Source: Pseudomonas shahriarae
Lineage (GTDB): Bacteria; Pseudomonadota; Gammaproteobacteria; Pseudomonadales; Pseudomonadaceae
NCBI RefSeq assembly: GCF_014268455.2
Contig: NZ_CP077085.1
Coordinates: forward strand, 5,125,001 to 5,189,000
DNA length: 64,000 nucleotides
Direction of reading: 5' to 3'
Below, piece by piece: positions 27,534 through 37,500 of the stretch (the stretch's first letter is position 1; each line of letters opens with the position of its first letter). The notes below the pieces were generated by a model. That model did no database searches, was not told the origin of the DNA, and was given only the letters and a program-made list of their open reading frames with translations. A program made the position numbers and the translations under genes.

Positions 27534-28436
27534 ATGTCCACCACCAAAGCCCGCGCAGATTCACTCTCGCTTCTGCTCTTTACCTTGCGCAGCGGCAAGC
27601 TGATGGCCATCAACCTGCTGAAAGTCAGCGAAATCATTCCCTGCCCGCCGCTGACCAAGCTGCCGGAGTCCCACCCGCACGTCAAAGGCATCGCCACCCT
27701 GCGTGGCGCGGCCTTGTCGGTGATCGACCTCAGCCGGGCGCTGGGCGAAATGCCCCTGCAAGACCCCGACGGCGGTTGCCTGATCGTCACTGATGTCAGC
27801 CGCTCCAAGCAGGGCCTGCATGTGCAGGCGGTGAGCCGGATCGTGCATTGCCTGACCACCGATATCCGTCCGCCGCCCTTTGGTTCCGGCGGTACGCGCT
27901 CGTTTATCACCGGCGTGACCCAGGTCGACGGGGTGCTGGTGCAGGTGCTGGACATCGAAAAAGTCATCCACGCCATCGCCCCCGCGCAGATCGAAGTGGC
28001 ACCGACCGACCTGACCATGGAAGAAGCCGAAGTGCTCGGCCATGCGCGCATCCTGGTGGTGGACGACAGCCAGGTGGCCCTGCAGCAATCGGTGCACACC
28101 CTGCGCAACCTCGGCCTGACCTGCCACACCGCTCGCAGTGCCAAAGAGGCCATCGACGTGCTGCTGGAACTGCAAGGCAGCGCCGGGCAGATCAATGTGG
28201 TGGTGTCTGACATCGAAATGTCGGAAATGGACGGCTACGCCCTCACCCGCACCCTGCGCGAAACCCCGGACTTCCAGGATTTGTACGTGCTGTTGCACAC
28301 CTCCCTGGACAGCGCGATGAACAGCGAAAAAGCCCGCCTGGCCGGTGCCGACTCGGTGCTGACCAAGTTCTCGTCACCCGAGCTGACCAAATGCCTGGTG
28401 GTTGCGGCCCAGACCGTGGCGCAAAAAGGCCTGTAA
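27534..28436 (+). CDS. cheV: Chemotaxis protein CheV (CheW-REC)
   Basis: The 300-residue protein has an N-terminal CheW-like domain (about 10-165) and a C-terminal receiver domain (about 178-298). The phospho-acceptor candidate is Asp226 in VSDIEMSEMDGYAL; VVDDSQVA at about 180 gives the acidic pocket and a Thr/Lys (LHTS, TKFSS) follow. CheV couples chemoreceptors to the CheA kinase and adapts through phosphorylation. The GNAT gene starts four bases after its stop, though no functional link is obvious. Confidence 0.92.
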   Translation: MSTTKARADSLSLLLFTLRSGKLMAINLLKVSEIIPCPPLTKLPESHPHVKGIATLRGAALSVIDLSRALGEMPLQDPDGGCLIVTDVSRSKQGLHVQAVSRIVHCLTTDIRPPPFGSGGTRSFITGVTQVDGVLVQVLDIEKVIHAIAPAQIEVAPTDLTMEEAEVLGHARILVVDDSQVALQQSVHTLRNLGLTCHTARSAKEAIDVLLELQGSAGQINVVVSDIEMSEMDGYALTRTLRETPDFQDLYVLLHTSLDSAMNSEKARLAGADSVLTKFSSPELTKCLVVAAQTVAQKGL

Positions 28437-28439
28437 ACC

Positions 28440-28922
28440 GTGACAGCGTATTACCAACTGCTGCGCCGCGACCTCACCACCAGCCTGCCCGCGCCGCAAT
28501 GGCCGGCCGGCATCCGCCTGGACCATTACCGCGACGAACTGGCCACGGCGATTCATGCGGTGTTACGCATGACCCAGGAACAGGGCGGCGGCCATGTCGC
28601 CAACCTGGACACCTGGCAGCAGCAGTTCATCAGCAACGCAGAGTTCGACCCCAGGCTGTGCCTGGTGGTCAGCAACGCCGAAGGGATTCTTGGCGTGGCC
28701 CAATGCTGGACCAGTGCCTTTATCAAGAATCTCGCCATCCACCCCTGTGCCCAGGGCCAGGGGCTGGGTCGCGCCTTGTTGCTGCACAGCTTCCAGGTGT
28801 TCAAGCAACGCGGCGAGCCCTATGTGGACCTCAAGGTGCTGGAGAGCAATCTGCGCGCACGCCAGCTGTATGAAAGTGCGGGCATGGTGTTTGTGCTGCG
28901 CGACATGGTCAGCGACGACTGA
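28440..28922 (+). CDS. GNAT-family N-acetyltransferase
   Basis: A 160-residue protein with the acetyl-CoA binding motif QGQGLGRALL (about residues 103-112, the Q/RxxGxG/A motif) and the GNAT-typical C-terminal 'NLRARQLYESAGMVFV' segment. GTG 28440 is the only start that keeps the N-terminal sheet and sits just behind cheV, consistent with co-transcription. The acceptor substrate is unknown. Confidence 0.85.
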   Translation: MTAYYQLLRRDLTTSLPAPQWPAGIRLDHYRDELATAIHAVLRMTQEQGGGHVANLDTWQQQFISNAEFDPRLCLVVSNAEGILGVAQCWTSAFIKNLAIHPCAQGQGLGRALLLHSFQVFKQRGEPYVDLKVLESNLRARQLYESAGMVFVLRDMVSDD

Positions 28923-29030
28923 CCGGCACTGGCGCATAACTTGCTTCCAGAGTCTCTGAACGGCGGATAGAGGCAAAAACCCGTCACCGTCCAAGAGCGC
29001 CCTCTGACCTGGCCTGGTAGCAGATCTTCC

Positions 29031-29774
29031 ATGAATACCCATTTTTCCTGCGTTGGTTGCGGCAAATGCTGCACCGACCATCATGTCCCCCTGACACTCG
29101 ACGAAGCCCGCCAGTGGGCGGCGGACGGCGGCAATGTCATCGTCCTGGTGGAAGGCTTCCTGGGCAATGGCCTGGGCCTGCCGCTGCAACAACGCGAGCA
29201 TGCCGAACGGCGTTCGGTGGTGGTGCCCAGCGGCACGACCGAGGCGTTTGTGGCCATTACTTTTGCCGCCTACAACGCGGGGCCCTGCCGGAATCTTGAC
29301 GAAGACAACCGCTGCGGCATCTATGAGCGGCGGCCACTGGTCTGTCGTATCTACCCGATGGAGATCAACCCGCATATCCCGCTGAACCCGGCCGCCAAGG
29401 ATTGCCCGCCGCACTCCTGGGAACAGGGCCCGGCGCTGATCGTCGGGGGTGAACTGGTGGACCCTGAACTGGCGGAGCTGATCCGCCGCTCACGCCAGGC
29501 CGACCGTGACGACGTGCAGACCAAGGAAGCGGTGTGCGCCCTGCTGGGGATTCGCACCACGGCGCTCAAGGGCGATGGCTTTACCGCGTATCTGCCGGAT
29601 ATGGGCGCGTTTGCCCAGGCCATTGAATTGGCGGTGGAACAACCGGCCATGGCCAATGAGTGGGTGTTTCATGTGTCCGGCATGGACATCGCCGAACAGT
29701 TGCTGGATGCCGGGGCACAGATCGCCACCGAGGTGCCGGCCAACTATGCGTTTATCTCGCTGCGCGCTGCCTGA
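29031..29774 (+). CDS. YkgJ-family cysteine-cluster protein
   Basis: The 247-residue protein has the CxxCxxCC-type cluster CVGCGKCC at residues 6-13 and a later C-x8-C...C set (CRNLDEDNRC and RPLVCRIYP, about 85-107), the pattern of the YkgJ zinc- or iron-chelating family. The function of the family is not established. The C-terminal 100 residues have no recognised motif. Start ATG 29031 is supported by the conserved NTHFSCVGCGKCC beginning. A repeat element follows the stop. Confidence 0.85.
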   Translation: MNTHFSCVGCGKCCTDHHVPLTLDEARQWAADGGNVIVLVEGFLGNGLGLPLQQREHAERRSVVVPSGTTEAFVAITFAAYNAGPCRNLDEDNRCGIYERRPLVCRIYPMEINPHIPLNPAAKDCPPHSWEQGPALIVGGELVDPELAELIRRSRQADRDDVQTKEAVCALLGIRTTALKGDGFTAYLPDMGAFAQAIELAVEQPAMANEWVFHVSGMDIAEQLLDAGAQIATEVPANYAFISLRAA

Positions 29775-29796
29775 GGCGCGTCAAATGGGGTTGGGG

Positions 29797-29819
29797 CTGT
29801 AGCTGTAGCTGTAGCTGTG
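29797..29819. repeat. Hexamer tandem repeat (CTGTAG)
   Basis: Nearly four consecutive copies of CTGTAG/GCTGTA precede and run into the inverted repeat that starts at 29817. Copy number in such runs often varies between strains. Confidence 0.7.
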
Positions 29820-29905
29820 GCGAGGGAGCTTGCTCCCGTTGGACTGCGTAGCAGTCCCATTTTAGGGCCGCTTCGCGCCCCAACGGGAGCAAGCTCCCTC
29901 GCCAC
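29817..29905. repeat. Large inverted repeat between the YkgJ and Aer-like genes
   Basis: The arms GTGGCGAGGGAGCTTGCTCC and its perfect complement (26 bases each in full) enclose two smaller hairpins, GACTGC/GCAGTC and GGGCCGC/GCGCCC. The organisation parallels the 8170-8276 element but with unrelated sequence. It lies between convergent genes, where it could also terminate both transcripts, though it has no T-run. Confidence 0.85.
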
Positions 29906-29954
29906 AGGTGACTGATTGCCCTGCCCCCTCTCTGAACTGAAGGGCATCCACAAC

Positions 29955-31529
29955 CTAGTGGCGTTTGCCCCAGAACTCTTCTGCCAGCCGCCGCAGATCT
30001 TCCGCCAGGGCCGCCACGTCGCCCGAGCTGAGCTGGCTCTGCTGACCGGCAGTGACGGTGGCTTCGCCGGCATTGCGGATGCCGACAATATTGCGATTGA
30101 TGTCTTCGCTGACCGCGCTCTGTTCTTCCACTGCAGTGGCAATCTGCACACTCATGGCGGTGATCTGGTTGACCCGCTGGCTGATGCCATCCAGGGCCGA
30201 TGCGGCGCGCTGGGCGTGATCGACGCTGGCTTCGACATGCTGGCTGCTCTGTTCCATGGCCATCACCGCATCCCGGGCGCCGCCCTGCAGGGTGCTGATC
30301 ATGCGCTGGATTTCATTGGTCGATTGCTGGGTACGTTGTGCCAGGCCGCGCACTTCGTCGGCCACCACCGCAAAACCACGGCCCTGTTCGCCCGCTCGCG
30401 CTGCCTCGATGGCCGCGTTGAGGGCCAGCAGGTTGGTCTGCTCGGCAATCGCCCGGATCACCTCCAGCACACCGGAAATATCACCGCTATGGCTTTCCAA
30501 TTGATGGATCACCGTGGTGGCCCTGGCCAGTTCCTGGGACAGACGCAGCACCGCATCGCGGCTTTCGTCCACTCGCTGATGACCTTCACGGGTCGCGCTG
30601 CCGGCCTGGTCGGCGGCTTTCGAAGCTTGCTGGGCATGGTTGGCGACTTGCGCCACGCTGGCCGCCATCTCGTGGATGGCGGTGGCCACCTGGTCGGTCT
30701 GGCTCTGCTGGCCCAGGGTGCTGCTGTGGCTGCTGTCCAGTTGCTCGACCAGGGCGGCGGCGTGCCCGGACAAACGCTGCGATGCATCGCCAATCCGGCC
30801 GACCACCGCGCCCACCTGGGCTTCAAGCATCTGCATGGCAAATTCGATTTGCCCCAGCTCATCCGCACGCCCGGTATAGATCGCCTGGCTGACGGGATTA
30901 TCGGCGATCTGCCGCGCCCGCTCGCTCAGTTGCCGCAGGGGGCGCAACAACAGGTTGACGCCTAATATCCCCACCGCGCCCACCGCCGCCAGGCCCAGCA
31001 CTTGCACCGCCCACGGATAGCTCGCCAAGCCGACCCCAGCCCCCCAGGTCAAGGCGCATGTCGCGCCGGTGACCAGCGACAACTTCAAGGGCATCTCCAG
31101 CACCGGCCGCATGCGCCGAGTGCCCGTGCGCAGACGGGCATACACGCGCTCCGCCGCCATCACCCGCCGCGCATCGGGCCGGGTCCGCACGGACTGGTAC
31201 TCCACCGCCACGCCGTCGCGGGTGACCGGCGAGGCATAGGCACTGACCCAGTAGTGATCGCCGTTCTTGCAGCGATTCTTCACCATGCCCATCCACGAGC
31301 GACCGCTTTTGAGGGTCTGCCACATATGGGCAAAGGCCGCCGACGGCATGTCCGGATGGCGCAGCAGATTATGTGGCGCGCCCAGCAGCTCCTCGCGGCT
31401 GTAGCCGCTGACGTCGATAAAGTCCTGGTTGGCGTAGGTAATCGAACTGCCGAGGTCGGTGGTCGAGAGAATGTTGGCATCTTGGGCAATGTCCACATTT
31501 CGCCCCGTGACCGGGAGATTGATCTTCAT
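29955..31529 (-). CDS. aer: Aer-like aerotaxis/energy-taxis chemoreceptor (PAS + MCP signalling domain)
   Basis: The 524-residue protein starts with a PAS domain (about 10-125; [21 protein letters not shown], then a KNGDHYWV stretch) in the cytoplasm, followed by a hydrophobic hairpin (about 150-190), a HAMP-like segment (about 192-245) and the methyl-accepting signalling domain. The highly conserved hairpin tip [21 protein letters not shown] lies near residues 380-400. There is no periplasmic sensor domain, so it senses an internal signal such as redox state through a PAS-bound cofactor, as in Aer. No C-terminal NWETF-type methyltransferase tether is present. Confidence 0.9.
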   Translation of the reverse strand: MKINLPVTGRNVDIAQDANILSTTDLGSSITYANQDFIDVSGYSREELLGAPHNLLRHPDMPSAAFAHMWQTLKSGRSWMGMVKNRCKNGDHYWVSAYASPVTRDGVAVEYQSVRTRPDARRVMAAERVYARLRTGTRRMRPVLEMPLKLSLVTGATCALTWGAGVGLASYPWAVQVLGLAAVGAVGILGVNLLLRPLRQLSERARQIADNPVSQAIYTGRADELGQIEFAMQMLEAQVGAVVGRIGDASQRLSGHAAALVEQLDSSHSSTLGQQSQTDQVATAIHEMAASVAQVANHAQQASKAADQAGSATREGHQRVDESRDAVLRLSQELARATTVIHQLESHSGDISGVLEVIRAIAEQTNLLALNAAIEAARAGEQGRGFAVVADEVRGLAQRTQQSTNEIQRMISTLQGGARDAVMAMEQSSQHVEASVDHAQRAASALDGISQRVNQITAMSVQIATAVEEQSAVSEDINRNIVGIRNAGEATVTAGQQSQLSSGDVAALAEDLRRLAEEFWGKRH

Positions 31530-31626
31530 GGAAAGCGCGCTCGGGGGTTATTGGGGGAGTCGGCAGGGGCACCGACTCTAAGCGCACCGGTTGAGCAAAT
31601 ACTGATCCAGCTCATGTTCCACGCAT

Positions 31627-32838
31627 TTAGTTGCCCGGCGCCAGCGCCTGCGGCTCGTGGTACTCCTCAATCAGGGCGACACAGTCCAGCGCCACCCGTG
31701 CGCTGCGCGGCAACCTGCGCACGGCCAGTACGCTGCGGGCGGGCAAGCGGCTACGGGCGAAGTAGCCCAGGTACACCTCATTGACCAGAGCCAGATCATC
31801 CAGGTCGGCCAGCATCAAGGTGCATTTGACCACCCGATCCAACGACGAATGATGACGCTCCAACAGGTCGTGCAGGTTCTTCATCACCTGCTTCATCTGT
31901 GCGCCCGTCCCGCCTTTCACCGGATTGCCGCGAATATCCAACCCCGAGATACTGGAGATGTACAACGTGTCGCCGACCCGCACCGCCTCGGAAAAAGGCA
32001 GCGTCAGCTCGCTGGGGTAAAAGCGCGGCCCATCGCCCGGTTGCGCCGCTGCAATGTCGAGTTCCTCCCGCAGATACCCTCGCAGAATGCGCTGGTGCTC
32101 GCCGCTCTGCTTGAGCTGCTCCAGCGCCCGGTTAAGGTCACTGCGCAATTCACGATCGGACTTGCGCACGCCGATGGCCACGGCAGTGCCCATCTGTTGG
32201 CCGGTGACCGGCGGGCCGACGAAATCGAAAGGTTGCCCCTGCTCGGTGTCGAGCAGCTCCTGGCGAATTTCGGCTGTACCTTGCAGAGTCGCGTCAATAT
32301 CACCGGCCACCAGGCTGCGGATCAACTGGTCATTGAGCCAGAAGCTCTTGATGATCACCCCGGCCGGCGCCCATTGCGCCAGGGCGAACGCTTCGCGATT
32401 GCTGCCGGTCAACACCCCCACGCGCTTGCCCTTGAGGGCGCGTACCGTGGGCATCAGCCCGGAATAACGGCGCGCCACCAAGTGCGTGGTCAGGGGGTAC
32501 AAATCGTCGGTGAAGTCGATCAACTGCCGGCGTTGCGGGGTAGAAGCCATGCCCATGATTGCGTCGAAACGCCGGCTTTCAAGGGCTGCGATGCTATGGG
32601 TGAAGACTTGATCGACCCAGGTGCAGCGAACATCGAGTTGCGCGCACAAGGCATTGCCCAGTTCGATGTTCAAGCCGACCAACTGCCCTTGGGCGTTGCG
32701 GCTTTCATAGGGAGGAAACAGAGGGGAAATCGCGAAGCGGATCTCGCTGCGCGGCGCCGCGGCGGCCACCGGCCCTATCAGAAAGGCGCCCGACAGTAGC
32801 GCCCCAATGGATAAAACAAAGATCTTTGCCCAAGCCAT
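31627..32838 (-). CDS. Fusion of a periplasmic solute-binding domain (SBP family 3) and a RidA/YjgF domain
   Basis: A signal peptide (AKIFVLSIGALLSGAFLIG..., cleavage near VAAAA) is followed by a type-3 solute-binding domain (about 28-265: IRFAISPLFPPYESRNAQGQ and a PYAFxxG-like core) of the kind that binds polar amino acids. A RidA domain occupies about 275-395, with LYISSISGLD, VKCTLMLADL, VNEVYLGYF and the substrate-binding Arg368 in PARSV. RidA proteins deaminate enamine/imine intermediates in the cytoplasm, so an exported copy joined to a binding domain is odd. At the position of the usual RidA Glu there is Asp (VALDCVA). ATG 32838 has AAAGGGA upstream; ATG 32874 would precede the signal peptide by 12 residues. 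Confidence 0.8.
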   Translation of the reverse strand: MAWAKIFVLSIGALLSGAFLIGPVAAAAPRSEIRFAISPLFPPYESRNAQGQLVGLNIELGNALCAQLDVRCTWVDQVFTHSIAALESRRFDAIMGMASTPQRRQLIDFTDDLYPLTTHLVARRYSGLMPTVRALKGKRVGVLTGSNREAFALAQWAPAGVIIKSFWLNDQLIRSLVAGDIDATLQGTAEIRQELLDTEQGQPFDFVGPPVTGQQMGTAVAIGVRKSDRELRSDLNRALEQLKQSGEHQRILRGYLREELDIAAAQPGDGPRFYPSELTLPFSEAVRVGDTLYISSISGLDIRGNPVKGGTGAQMKQVMKNLHDLLERHHSSLDRVVKCTLMLADLDDLALVNEVYLGYFARSRLPARSVLAVRRLPRSARVALDCVALIEEYHEPQALAPGN

Positions 32839-32973
32839 GAAGACATCCCTTTCTTGAAAATCCCACTCCTTCACCCCGTGCTGCCAACCAGGCGCGGCGA
32901 AGGGGTATCGAGCAAGCTTTCAAGAAAAGGTCATGGGCCGACAAGGCGAAAAGTCAGCAATGGCTGTAGGCAG

Positions 32974-33207
32974 TCAGCGCTTGCCCATCGAACGACGGGT
33001 GCCGGGCGGCGCCATGCCGGGGGTCTTGGTGTGACCGTTCTTCGCGCCGTTTTTGTACCACGGCTGATTGCTGTCTTTCGCCCCGGCCAGCTCACCCGGC
33101 TTGAAGGGGAATTTGAACGCCGGGATCACCGGCTTGGCTTCACTGTCGAGGCTGTCTGGATCAGCGAGTTCGGCGCTTTCAACAGGCGGTTGTGTCGGGG
33201 AATTCAT
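32974..33207 (-). CDS. Small hypothetical protein
   Basis: This 77-residue protein is acidic at the N-terminus and ends in a basic Lys/Arg/Gly-rich tail (TKTPGMAPPGTRRSMGKR). It has no signal peptide or membrane segment and no recognised domain; the PWYKNGAKNGHTKTPG segment looks like a conserved core of a Pseudomonas-restricted family, from memory. AGCTTCC upstream of ATG 33207 is a good ribosome site (GGAGCT on the coding strand). Codon use matches genuine genes nearby. Confidence 0.65.
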   Translation of the reverse strand: MNSPTQPPVESAELADPDSLDSEAKPVIPAFKFPFKPGELAGAKDSNQPWYKNGAKNGHTKTPGMAPPGTRRSMGKR

Positions 33208-33260
33208 GGAAGCTCCGGAGCGTGCAAAAAATGACGCGGGCCCGACTTGCGGGCCACACT

Positions 33261-33283
33261 GGCGCGCAGTATACCTGCGCGCC
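33261..33283. promoter_or_regulatory. Perfect palindrome upstream of the small hypothetical gene and RND operon
   Basis: Nine-base arms GGCGCGCAG and CTGCGCGCC flank TATAC without mismatch. It lies 54 bp upstream of the hypothetical gene's start (- strand) and 140 bp upstream of the RND adaptor. It could be an operator or an mRNA hairpin; nothing decides between these. Confidence 0.5.
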
Positions 33284-33324
33284 CTGGTTCTTTAACCACT
33301 GCCCGTACGAATGGTCGACCTTTG

Positions 33325-33363
33325 CTGACAGCCCTGTCAGTTACCGGTCACTTTGCTGACCGG
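33325..33363. promoter_or_regulatory. Two adjacent palindromes (candidate operator) upstream of the RND operon
   Basis: CTGACAG-CC-CTGTCAG (33325-33340) is a perfect seven-base palindrome. Three bases later CCGGTCA-CTTTGC-TGACCGG (33344-33363) is another. Both lie in a direct repeat of TTTGCTGAC (33321 and 33352). An AT-rich CTATAAAG follows at 33373. A plausible reading is a binding array for the response regulator encoded downstream in the same operon; this is inference. Confidence 0.55.
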
Positions 33364-33422
33364 CTTTACAGGCTATAAAGAGCCTCCACTCCTCCCTTTC
33401 CCTGTCCGGACGCCGCGAGACC

Positions 33423-34589
33423 ATGCCCATTCCACGCAAAACCACCGTGATTGTGCTCGCCGTCGTGGCCCTGGCGGTCGTGGCCTGGGTGGCGACCCGG
33501 CCGGCCAAGACCAAGCTGTCGGCTTCCAGCGCAATCCCGGTCCGGGTGGTCAGTGTCGCGCAGCAGGATATCCCACGGTTTGTCAGCGGTATCGGCTCGG
33601 TACTGTCGCTGCATAGCGTGGTGATCCGCCCGCAGGTCGACGGCATTCTCACCCAGTTGCTGGTCAAGGAGGGGCAACGGGTCAAGGCCGGCGACCTGCT
33701 GGCGAGCATTGATGACCGGGCGATCCGCGCCAGCCTTGACCAGGCCAAGGCCCAGTTGGGCGAAAGCCAGGCGCAGTTGCAGGTGGCACAAGTCAATCTC
33801 AAGCGCTACAAAGAGCTGAGCATCGACGACGGCGTGTCGAAGCAGACTTACGACCAGCAGCAAGCCCTGGTCAACCAGCTCAAGGCCACGGCCCTGGGTA
33901 ACCAGGCGGCAATTGATGCGGCCCAGGTTCAGCTTTCCTACACACAGATTCGCTCCCCCGTCAGCGGTCGGGTGGGGATTCGCAATGTGGATGAAGGCAA
34001 CTTCCTGCGTACCAGCGATGCCCAGGGCCTGTTCTCGGTGACGCAGATCGACCCGATCGCCGTGGAATTTTCCCTGCCGCAACAGATGCTGCCGACCCTG
34101 CAGGGCCTGATCGCCGCGCAACACCCGGCCAGTGTCGATGCGTTCCTCGGCGCCGACACCGACAGCCCGGCCGCCATCCTGCTCGGCGAAGGCCGCCTGA
34201 GCCTGATTGATAACCAGATCAGCGCCACCACCGGCACCATCCGCGCCAAGGCCGAATTCAGCAATGCCACGCAAAAACTGTGGCCGGGGCAACTGGTCAC
34301 GGTGAAGATCCAGACCGCCCTCGACAAGGCGGCCCTGGTGGTGCCGCCGACCGTGGTCCAGCGCGGCCTGGACTCGCACTTCGTGTACCGCGTCAATGGC
34401 GACAAGGTGGACGTGGTGCCGGTGCACGTGACCTACCAGAACAGCGACCTGACGATTGTCACCGGTGTGCAGGCCGGTGATGTGCTGGTCAGCGACGGCC
34501 AGTCGCGCCTCAAGGCCGGTGCCCAGGTGGAGGTGCTCAAGGAGCCGCCGCAAGTGGTCCAGACCGCCCAAGCGCAGGCCCGGCCATGA
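33423..34589 (+). CDS. RND efflux periplasmic adaptor (MdtA-like)
   Basis: The 388-residue protein has an N-terminal membrane/signal segment (about 7-25), the lipoyl half VRPQVDGILTQLLVKEGQRVKAGDLLASID pattern split over about 60-100, a coiled-coil hairpin (about 100-165), and the second lipoyl half (IRSPVSGRVGIRNVDEGN), followed by a beta barrel. This is the adaptor of a tripartite RND pump, closest in feel to MdtA/MuxA. Its stop overlaps the start of the pump gene by four bases. No outer-membrane channel gene is present in the operon. Confidence 0.9.
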   Translation: MPIPRKTTVIVLAVVALAVVAWVATRPAKTKLSASSAIPVRVVSVAQQDIPRFVSGIGSVLSLHSVVIRPQVDGILTQLLVKEGQRVKAGDLLASIDDRAIRASLDQAKAQLGESQAQLQVAQVNLKRYKELSIDDGVSKQTYDQQQALVNQLKATALGNQAAIDAAQVQLSYTQIRSPVSGRVGIRNVDEGNFLRTSDAQGLFSVTQIDPIAVEFSLPQQMLPTLQGLIAAQHPASVDAFLGADTDSPAAILLGEGRLSLIDNQISATTGTIRAKAEFSNATQKLWPGQLVTVKIQTALDKAALVVPPTVVQRGLDSHFVYRVNGDKVDVVPVHVTYQNSDLTIVTGVQAGDVLVSDGQSRLKAGAQVEVLKEPPQVVQTAQAQARP

Positions 34590-37500
34590 AGGGTCGTGGC
34601 TCAGTATCGGCCTGGTGCGTCGACCATCCGGTCGCCACCCTGCTGCTGACCTTTGCCCTGGTGCTGCTGGGCTTGATCGCCTTTCCGCGCCTGCCCGTCG
34701 CGCCATTGCCGGAGGCGGAGTTCCCGACGATCCAGGTCACCGCCCAACTGCCCGGCGCCAGCCCCGACACCATGGCCTCGTCGGTGGCCACGCCCCTGGA
34801 AGTGCAATTCAGTGCCATCCCCGGCATGACCCAGATGACCTCTAGCAGCGCCCTGGGCTCCAGCCTGTTGACCCTGCAATTCACCCTCGACAAGAGCATC
34901 GACACCGCCGCCCAGGAAGTGCAGGCGGCGATCAACACGGCGGCCGGAAAGTTGCCCAGCGATATGCCCAACCTGCCGACCTGGCGCAAGGTCAACCCGG
35001 CGGACAGCCCGGTGCTGATCCTCAGTATCAGCTCCAACAATATGCCCGGCACCGAACTGAGCGACTACGTGGAAACCCTGCTGGCCCGGCAGATCAGCCA
35101 GATCGACGGCGTCGGCCAGATCAGCATCACCGGCCAGCAACGCCCGGCAATCCGGGTACAGGCCTCGCCGGACAAACTCGCCGCCATCGGCCTGACCCTG
35201 GCCGATATCCGCCTGGTGCTGCAGCAGTCGAGCCTGAACCTGGCCAAGGGCGCGCTGTATGGGCGCGACAGCGTATCGACGCTGTCGACCAACGATCAGC
35301 TGTTTCATCCTGAGGAATACGGCGAGCTGATTGTTTCCTACAAGGACGGCGCGCCGGTGCAGTTACGCGACGTGGCACGGGTGATCAACGGTTCGGAAAA
35401 CGCCTACGTGCAGGCCTGGTCCGGTGATACGCCGGGGGTCAACCTGGTGATTTTCCGCCAGCCGGGGGCCAATATCGTCGACACCGTGGACCGCATTCAG
35501 GCCGAGCTGCCGCGCTTGCAGGCGATGCTGCCGGCGTCGGTGGAAGTCAGCTCGCTGTCGGATCGCACCAAGACCATTCGTGCCTCGCTGCATGAAGTGG
35601 AAATCACCCTGTTGATCGCGGTGTTGCTGGTGGTGGCGGTGATGGCGCTGTTCCTGCGCCAGTGGTCGGCAACCCTGATTGTCTCCAGTGTGCTGGGGGT
35701 GTCGCTGGTGGCCACTTTTGCCCTGATGTATGTGATGGGCTTCAGTTTGAACAACCTGACCCTGGTGGCCATCGTGATTGCCGTGGGTTTTGTGGTGGAC
35801 GATGCGATTGTGGTGGTGGAGAACATCCACCGTCACCTTGAGGCGGGCCTGGACAAGCGCGAAGCGGCGATCAAGGGCGCCGGCGAGATCGGTTTTACCG
35901 TGGTGTCGATCAGCTTTTCGCTGGTGGCCGCGTTTATCCCGTTGCTGTTCATGGGCGGCGTGGTCGGGCGCCTGTTCAAGGAATTTGCCCTGACCGCGAC
36001 CTCGACCATCCTGATTTCGGTGGTGGTGTCCCTGACCCTGGCGCCGATGCTGGCCGGGCAGTTTATGCGCGCCCCCGCCCACCCTCCCCACGACAAACCG
36101 GGCTTTGGCGAACGCCTGCTGGCCGGTTACGCGAGGAACCTGCGCCGGGCCCTGGCCCATCCGCGCACGATGCTCGGCATCTTCACTGTGACCCTGGGCC
36201 TGGCCGTGGCCGGCTACGTGTTTATCCCCAAGGGCTTTTTCCCGGTACAAGACACCGGTTTTATTCTTGGCACCAGCGAGGCAGCGGCCGATGTGTCCTA
36301 CCCGGACATGGTGGCCAAGCACCAGGCCCTGGCCGAAATCATCAAGGCCGACCCGGCGGTGGAAAACTTCTCCCACTCGGTGGGTGTGACCGGCAGTAAC
36401 CAGACCATCGCCAACGGCCGCTTCTGGATTGCCCTGAAGGATCGCGGTGATCGCGATGTGTCGGCCAGCCAGTTTATCGACCGGATCCGCGCCAAACTGG
36501 CCCGGGTACCGGGGATCGTGCTGTACCTGCGCGCCGGCCAGGACATCAACCTCAGCTCCGGGCCCAGCCGCAGCCAGTACCAGTACGTGCTCAAGAGCAA
36601 CGACGGCGCGACCCTGAACACCTGGACCCAGCGCCTGACCGAAAAACTGCGCACCAACCCGGCCTTCCGCGATCTGTCCAACGACCTGCAACTGGGCGGC
36701 AGCATCACCCACATCAGCATCGACCGCCAGGCCGCCGCGCGATTCGGCCTGACCGCCACCGATGTCGACCAGGCGCTGTACGATGCGTTCGGCCAGCGCC
36801 AGGTCAATGAATTCCAGACCGAGACCAACCAGTACCAGGTGGTGCTGGAACTGGACAGCCAGCAACGGGGCAAGGCCGAGAGCCTGAACTACTTCTACCT
36901 GCGCTCGCCCCTCAGCGGCGAAATGGTGCCATTGTCGGCGCTGGCCAAGGTCGACCCGCCGACGGTCGGGCCGTTATCCATCAGCCACAACGGCATGTTC
37001 CCGGCGGCCAACCTGTCGTTCAACCTCGCGCCGGGCGTGGCCCTGGGCGACGCCGTGATCATGCTCGACCAGGCCAAGAACGAGATCGGCATGCCGAGCA
37101 CCCTCATTGGCAATTTCCAGGGTGCGGCGCAGGCGTTCCAGAGTTCATTGGCCAGCCAGCCGTGGCTGATCCTCGCGGCGCTGGTGGCGGTCTATATCAT
37201 CCTCGGCGTGCTGTATGAGAGCTTCGTGCATCCGCTGACCATCATCTCGACCCTGCCCTCGGCCGGCCTGGGTGCGTTGATCATGCTGTGGCTGCTGGGC
37301 CAGGATTTTTCCATCATGGCCTTGATCGGCCTGGTGCTATTGATCGGCATCGTCAAGAAAAACGGCATCCTGATGATCGACTTTGCCCTCGAAGCCCAAC
37401 GGGTTCGTGGGCTGGCACCGGCGGATGCGATTTATGAAGCCTGTGTCACGCGTTTTCGACCGATCATCATGACCACCCTCGCCGCGCTGCTGGGCGCAGT

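Noticed and set aside
29817..29905. Possible CRISPR-like repeat unit
   Set aside because: Only one pair of inverted arms with internal hairpins; no regularly spaced direct repeats or cas genes.
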